NCBI RefSeq assembly: GCF_040605455.1 | Contig: NZ_JBEXCV010000012.1 | Coordinates: forward strand, 1 to 64,000 | Direction of reading: 5' to 3' | Length of the DNA: 64,000 bases | Origin: Embleya sp040605455 | Lineage (GTDB): Bacteria > Actinomycetota > Actinomycetes > Streptomycetales > Streptomycetaceae | Part shown: piece after piece, positions 60,420 through 64,000 of the stretch | How positions within the stretch are numbered: the first letter of the stretch is position 1 | How the letters are laid out: each line of letters begins with the position of its first letter | Translations under genes and position numbers: made by a program | Notes under the pieces: model-generated | What the model saw: only the letters and a program-made list of their open reading frames with translations | Databases searched by the model: none | Told to the model about the DNA's origin: nothing

Positions 60420-62657
60420 ATGCCCTTCCCACGACCGAGGCGGAAACCGGGAGCGGTTTCCGCCGCGCTGGTGTCCGCGCTCCTGCTCGCGCTGGCCGGT
60501 ACCGCACCGGTTCCGGCTTCGGCCGCGCCGCCGGCCGCCACATACACCGTCACCGTGGGATCCCCGGTGCGGTACGCGCATCCGACGGACACTCCGGCCT
60601 CGACGTACATCGACAAGGACGGCACCTTCTACTTCCAGCAGTCCGCCGCGCTGTACGGCGCCAACGACGTGCGCTACTGGGATTTCTTCACCGGTACCGA
60701 CTTCGACACCGCCACCAGGTCGAGCGCGATCAGTGACGCGGTGAACCCCGCCGACTCCCGGGACCGCAACAACGACACCACCTCGCGCTGCAACAACAGC
60801 CCGACCGGCGTCGAGGCGACGTACGCGCCTTCCGGTTCGGGCTACTCGCAGCGCAACTACTGCGATTTGTCCGGGGTTTGGGTCGACCCGGACAGCGGTG
60901 ACTGGTACGGCCTGGTCCACAACGAGTTCACGCCCCAGCCGTTCGGCGACGGCATCCACTACGACGCGATCGACTACGCGGTCTCCAAGGACCAGGGCCG
61001 GACGTGGACCATCAAGGACCATGTCATCACCTCGCCGTGGAGCACCAAGCGCGGTGACGTGGCCCAGTTCCCGAACGAGACGTACAACTACGGCAACGGC
61101 GACCAGCGATTGTTCGTCGACACCGCCTCCGGCTACTTCTACGTCTACTACGGTTCGCGGATCGTGGCGAAGGACGGTAACTGGGAGGACAGCCTCGCGC
61201 ACGTGGCCCGCGCGCCGATCGCACAGAAGATGGCGCGCGGTTCGTGGCAGAAGTGGTACGGCGGCGCCTGGTCGCAGCCGGGCGTGGGCGGCCGGGAGAG
61301 CAACACGGTGCCGGTGGACAGCGCCGACCAGAGCGGCTGGACGCCCATCGCCAACGACTACAACCCGGCCAACAGCGGCTCGGTGAGCCGGCAGATCGCG
61401 GCCGGGAAACTCCCGCCGAAGTCCCCGCTGTTCGTCATGAACATCACCTACAACGCCTACCTCGGGCTGTATCTCGGCACCCCCGAGGCAGTCGGGCCCG
61501 CGGCCCCGCAGCGGCTGTACGTCACCGACGACCTGACCACCCAGAAGTGGCATCTGATCGGCGACACCGGCAGCTACACCAACCGGTCCTGGTACCGATG
61601 GTTCCTCGACGGCGCGAACCGGACCAACTCGACGATCGTCGGCAAGACGTTCCGCTCCTACTGCGCGTTCGAGTGCCAGAACAACGCCTCCGGCGAATAC
61701 GTCGACCTCACCATCGCCTCCGCCAAGCCCGCCGCCCCGCCGGTGGATGTCACGAAGGCGTACCGGATCAGCAGCGCGGGCGGCCGGGCGCTGGCCCAGA
61801 TCTCCGGCACGTCGGCGACCACCTCGGTGGCCTCGACCACCGCAAACGGCCTGGAATCCTGGGTTTTCACCGCCAACGGCGACGGTTCCTACCGGATCGC
61901 CAACGCCGCCACCGGCCACCTCCTGGGCGTCGATTCGAGCACGAAAGCCGGGCGCGCCTGGGGCGCCAGGCCCACCGCCGTCGCGGCGGGCCCGGGCGGG
62001 CCCACGGTCGGACAGCAGTGGTTCGTCGTCGCGACGAAGAATTCCGACAACACGGCCACCGGCACCTTCCGTCTGGTCAACCGCTACAGCGGCCTGGTCA
62101 TCGGCATGTCCGGGGAGTCCGGGCGGCTCGCCGAGACGACCCCGACCCGCAGTTGGAGCGACACCACCAACAGCCAGGCCGGAAGCCTTCGCGGCGTGGG
62201 TGAACAGACCCTGATCCTGACCGCGAGCGGGTCGGTTCCCGGAGACCCGGTGGAGGGCACCCATACCCTGGTGGCCTCGGGCAAGGCCCTCGACGACCCG
62301 AACCTCTCCACCGCCGAGGGCACCCAGCTCATCACCTGGGCCCCCAACGGCGGTACCAACCAGAATTGGGTCCTCACCCGCCAGTCCGACGGCAGCTACC
62401 GGATCGCGAACGGCCACTCGCAGCTGTGCGCGGACGTCGCCGACCACTCCACCGCACCCGGCGGCAAGGTCATCCAGTGGGCCTGTGGCAGCGGCAGCAA
62501 CCAGCGCTGGCTGCTCACCCGCCGCTCCGACGGGAGTTACACGATCAAGTCCCAACTCAGCGGTCTGCTGCTGACCGCCGCTTCCGGTACGGACGGTGCC
62601 CTGGTCACCCAGCAGCCGGATACGGGCTCGGCCTTCCAGCACTGGACCATCGGCTGA
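60420..62657 (+). CDS. Secreted sialidase-fold (beta-propeller) protein with ricin-type lectin domains
   Basis: A 745-aa exported protein. Signal peptide about 1-36 (VSALLLALAGTAPVPASA-A). The N-terminal region (about 45-435) carries an Asp-box (SKDQGRTWT) and repeated Tyr/Trp-rich strands, the pattern of five- or six-bladed sialidase-like propellers; WVDPDSGDWYGLVHNEFTP and GYFYVYYGSRIV support this. Residues about 445-745 hold ricin-like repeats (SYRIANAATGHLLGV; NQNWVLTRQSDGSYRIAN; NQRWLLTRRSDGSYTIKS; FQHWTIG). A glycoside hydrolase or lyase acting on a polymer is likely; the catalytic residues are not identifiable. ATG 60420 has AAGGAG 5 bases upstream; a hairpin follows. Confidence 0.8.
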   Translation: MPFPRPRRKPGAVSAALVSALLLALAGTAPVPASAAPPAATYTVTVGSPVRYAHPTDTPASTYIDKDGTFYFQQSAALYGANDVRYWDFFTGTDFDTATRSSAISDAVNPADSRDRNNDTTSRCNNSPTGVEATYAPSGSGYSQRNYCDLSGVWVDPDSGDWYGLVHNEFTPQPFGDGIHYDAIDYAVSKDQGRTWTIKDHVITSPWSTKRGDVAQFPNETYNYGNGDQRLFVDTASGYFYVYYGSRIVAKDGNWEDSLAHVARAPIAQKMARGSWQKWYGGAWSQPGVGGRESNTVPVDSADQSGWTPIANDYNPANSGSVSRQIAAGKLPPKSPLFVMNITYNAYLGLYLGTPEAVGPAAPQRLYVTDDLTTQKWHLIGDTGSYTNRSWYRWFLDGANRTNSTIVGKTFRSYCAFECQNNASGEYVDLTIASAKPAAPPVDVTKAYRISSAGGRALAQISGTSATTSVASTTANGLESWVFTANGDGSYRIANAATGHLLGVDSSTKAGRAWGARPTAVAAGPGGPTVGQQWFVVATKNSDNTATGTFRLVNRYSGLVIGMSGESGRLAETTPTRSWSDTTNSQAGSLRGVGEQTLILTASGSVPGDPVEGTHTLVASGKALDDPNLSTAEGTQLITWAPNGGTNQNWVLTRQSDGSYRIANGHSQLCADVADHSTAPGGKVIQWACGSGSNQRWLLTRRSDGSYTIKSQLSGLLLTAASGTDGALVTQQPDTGSAFQHWTIG

Positions 62658-62718
62658 TCCTCCGTCGACTCCCGATACTCCCTGTCGGCACGTTGATGGA
62701 TGATCGGCGAGCCCGCAC

Positions 62719-62757
62719 GGGCGCGCCCTCCGTCTCGTACGGACGGTAGGCGCGCCC
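62719..62757. terminator. Hairpin after secreted propeller gene
   Basis: Arms GGGCGCGCC and GGCGCGCCC (9 bp) with an imperfect inner stem, 62 bases past the stop. Confidence 0.55.
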
Positions 62758-62844
62758 GAGGGGGTTCCTTCGGGCGTCAGTGGCGGCGATGTCGACGGCG
62801 CTTGCGAACATCGCACCCTACGGCCCTCGGCAGGCCCTCGGGAC

Positions 62845-62872
62845 GGGCGGCCCGGATGGGTCCGGGCCGCCC
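62845..62872. terminator. Hairpin after collagenase gene
   Basis: Perfect 12-bp arms (GGGCGGCCCGGA with TCCGGGCCGCCC) and a 4-base loop, 31 bases past the collagenase stop (leftward). Confidence 0.75.
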
Positions 62873-62903
62873 GCCTGTTCGGTCCGCCGGTGTGCCGAGT
62901 TCG

Positions 62904-64000
62904 TCAGAACCGGGTGCTGATCGTCACGCCGCCGTAGGCGCCGGCGCCGTACAGGCTGATGTAGCGCCAGCCCGCGGTCGCGTTGGAGACGGTGATCCCG
63001 TCGGAATTGCCGCTCCGGGTCGAGGACGCCGTGTAGGCGGTGTTGGTCGCCCAGGTGTCCGGGTTGTAGTACAGGTTCGCGTCGCCGGTACCGCCGGAGA
63101 TGGTGGCCGTGAGGGTGGCCCCGGCCGGGACGTAGACGGTCAGGTAGTTCAGGTCGTTCGCCGCGCCCGAGAGGTTGGCGCGGGAGCAGTTCTGGCCCAT
63201 CACATGGGAACTGCCCGTGCAGGTAGGCAGCGCGCCGGTGCCGCCCCCGGCCTCGCAGGCGCCGGCCGCGCAGGCGTCCAGCCAGGTGTCGAAGTCGGCG
63301 TCGTAGCGGGTGCCGATGCCGGTGCTGTAGTACGCGTACGCGCCCTGGTAGTCACCGGCCCGGAACTTGGCGAGGATCGCGTGGACGTCCGAGGGGTGCT
63401 TCTCGAACATGTACCGCACCGCGAGGTGGCCCCACGGGTAGGTTCGGGTCGTGTTCGAGTTGTCGTAGGTGGTCTCCCACAGGGTGCTCAGCCGGTAGGT
63501 GTGCTTGGCGGCCTCGGCCATCGCGGAGGCGTCGGTGACGTTGCGGTAGCCGTAGGACACGTACTCGCCCAGACCCTCCAGCCACCACACGTCCGGGACG
63601 GAGATCTGGGTGGTGAAGTCGCCCTTGGTGTCGTAGCGGGAGTCGAGGTAGTGCGTGTACTCGTGGTTGAGGTTGCGGATGTCGGCGGCCCATGGTCCGT
63701 CGGGCTGGTTGAGCTCCTGGAAGGTGATGAAGCGCGGGTGGTTGTTCGGGTCGGCGGGGTTGCCGTCCAGGAACTCGCCGCCGTTGTCGGTGCTGTTGCC
63801 GTAGATCCACGAGGAGTACGTCTTGTACTCGCTGCGGGTGCCGAAGATGTCGAGTTCGATCGAGCCCTTGTAATCGCCGGGGATCGGGCCGTTGTCTTTG
63901 ACCAGGCTGTGGAAGTAGGCGTCCTGGTTGAGAATGCCGGCGCACGCGGCGGCGTTCTCGGCGGCGGTCATCTTCTGCGAGACGATCCTGTGGGTCGCGT
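62904..64000 (-). CDS. M9-family collagenase, 3' part (cut by right edge)
   Basis: The last 365 codons of a secreted zinc collagenase. The gluzincin motif is HEYTH, with the third ligand Glu in WWLEGLGEYV 20-odd residues later, as in clostridial and streptomycete M9 enzymes. An ALPTCTGS... segment links to a C-terminal PPC-like beta-sandwich (about the last 110 residues: LNYLTVYVPAGATLTATISGG). The N-terminal activator domain and signal peptide lie beyond the window. The frame is open at base 64000. A second collagenase fragment lies at 60028. Confidence 0.92.
   Translation of the reverse strand, partial: ATHRIVSQKMTAAENAAACAGILNQDAYFHSLVKDNGPIPGDYKGSIELDIFGTRSEYKTYSSWIYGNSTDNGGEFLDGNPADPNNHPRFITFQELNQPDGPWAADIRNLNHEYTHYLDSRYDTKGDFTTQISVPDVWWLEGLGEYVSYGYRNVTDASAMAEAAKHTYRLSTLWETTYDNSNTTRTYPWGHLAVRYMFEKHPSDVHAILAKFRAGDYQGAYAYYSTGIGTRYDADFDTWLDACAAGACEAGGGTGALPTCTGSSHVMGQNCSRANLSGAANDLNYLTVYVPAGATLTATISGGTGDANLYYNPDTWATNTAYTASSTRSGNSDGITVSNATAGWRYISLYGAGAYGGVTISTRF

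Noticed and set aside
59949..62816. 955-codon frame antisense to the propeller-lectin gene
   Set aside because: Long antisense frames are common at 72% GC; the translation is Val/Gly/Arg-rich without domains, while the + strand encodes a clear secreted protein.
1..64000. CRISPR array, insertion sequence, tRNA or phage attachment site
   Set aside because: No regularly spaced direct repeats, transposase motifs, cloverleaf-like sequences or integrase genes were seen on reading both strands.

Overview
The window is about 72% G+C, with GTG starts, purine-rich ribosome sites and gene families typical of a Streptomyces-like actinomycete (Streptomycetaceae or a close relative). There are no rRNA or tRNA genes that I can see, no CRISPR array and no intact transposon. 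Gene content is accessory: stress proteins, transporters, secreted enzymes, regulators and several gene remnants, as expected of a chromosome arm.

Layout. 1-2.7 kb: the 5' end of a lipoprotein gene, an Xaa-Pro aminopeptidase, and a universal stress protein whose frame runs into it. 2.8-16.1 kb: a dormancy/hypoxia-type stress island with universal stress proteins, CBS-domain proteins, a cyclic-nucleotide-binding protein, an APC permease, a STAS protein, a GH65 phosphorylase/hydrolase, an Acg-type nitroreductase and a zinc alcohol dehydrogenase. Seven copies of a 14-bp palindrome of the form GGGnCnnnnGnCCC lie in the intergenic gaps of this island, with the same architecture as the mycobacterial DosR box. 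16.2-27.5 kb: an anti-sigma-type kinase, a secreted lectin, small membrane and SHOCT proteins, two drug-type MFS pumps and an arylamine N-acetyltransferase. 27.8-37.5 kb: a large TPR protein split by three frameshifts, an MMPL transporter behind a stub of a polyketide synthase gene, a PAP2 phosphatase with a very AT-rich upstream region, and an MFS symporter split by two frameshifts. 37.6-39.3 kb: NsrR and flavohaemoglobin (nitric oxide detoxification) with visible NsrR-type operators. 39.8-42.4 kb: a ferritin-like protein and a degraded region (subtilase and MFS remnants). 42.6-48.4 kb: a ClC channel, a phosphoribosyltransferase-hydrolase fusion, and an ECF sigma factor with a membrane partner. 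48.6-55.5 kb: a GH27 alpha-galactosidase, a sugar ABC importer and its DeoR-type regulator, with paired CCAACA repeats as likely operator. 55.5-64 kb: a phosphoesterase remnant, unknown proteins, a LysR regulator, a secreted sialidase-fold/ricin-lectin protein and a collagenase cut by the right edge.

How it fits together. The left third is best read as one redox/dormancy regulon driven from the shared palindrome; no DosR/DosS-type regulator pair is in the window. The NsrR-Hmp pair and ferritin-like gene fit the same low-oxygen/NO theme but lack the palindrome. The right third is secreted polymer and sugar utilisation. Of five frameshifts in two genes, four are consistent with a single base lost from a G or C run, so sequencing or assembly error should be excluded before these genes are called dead.
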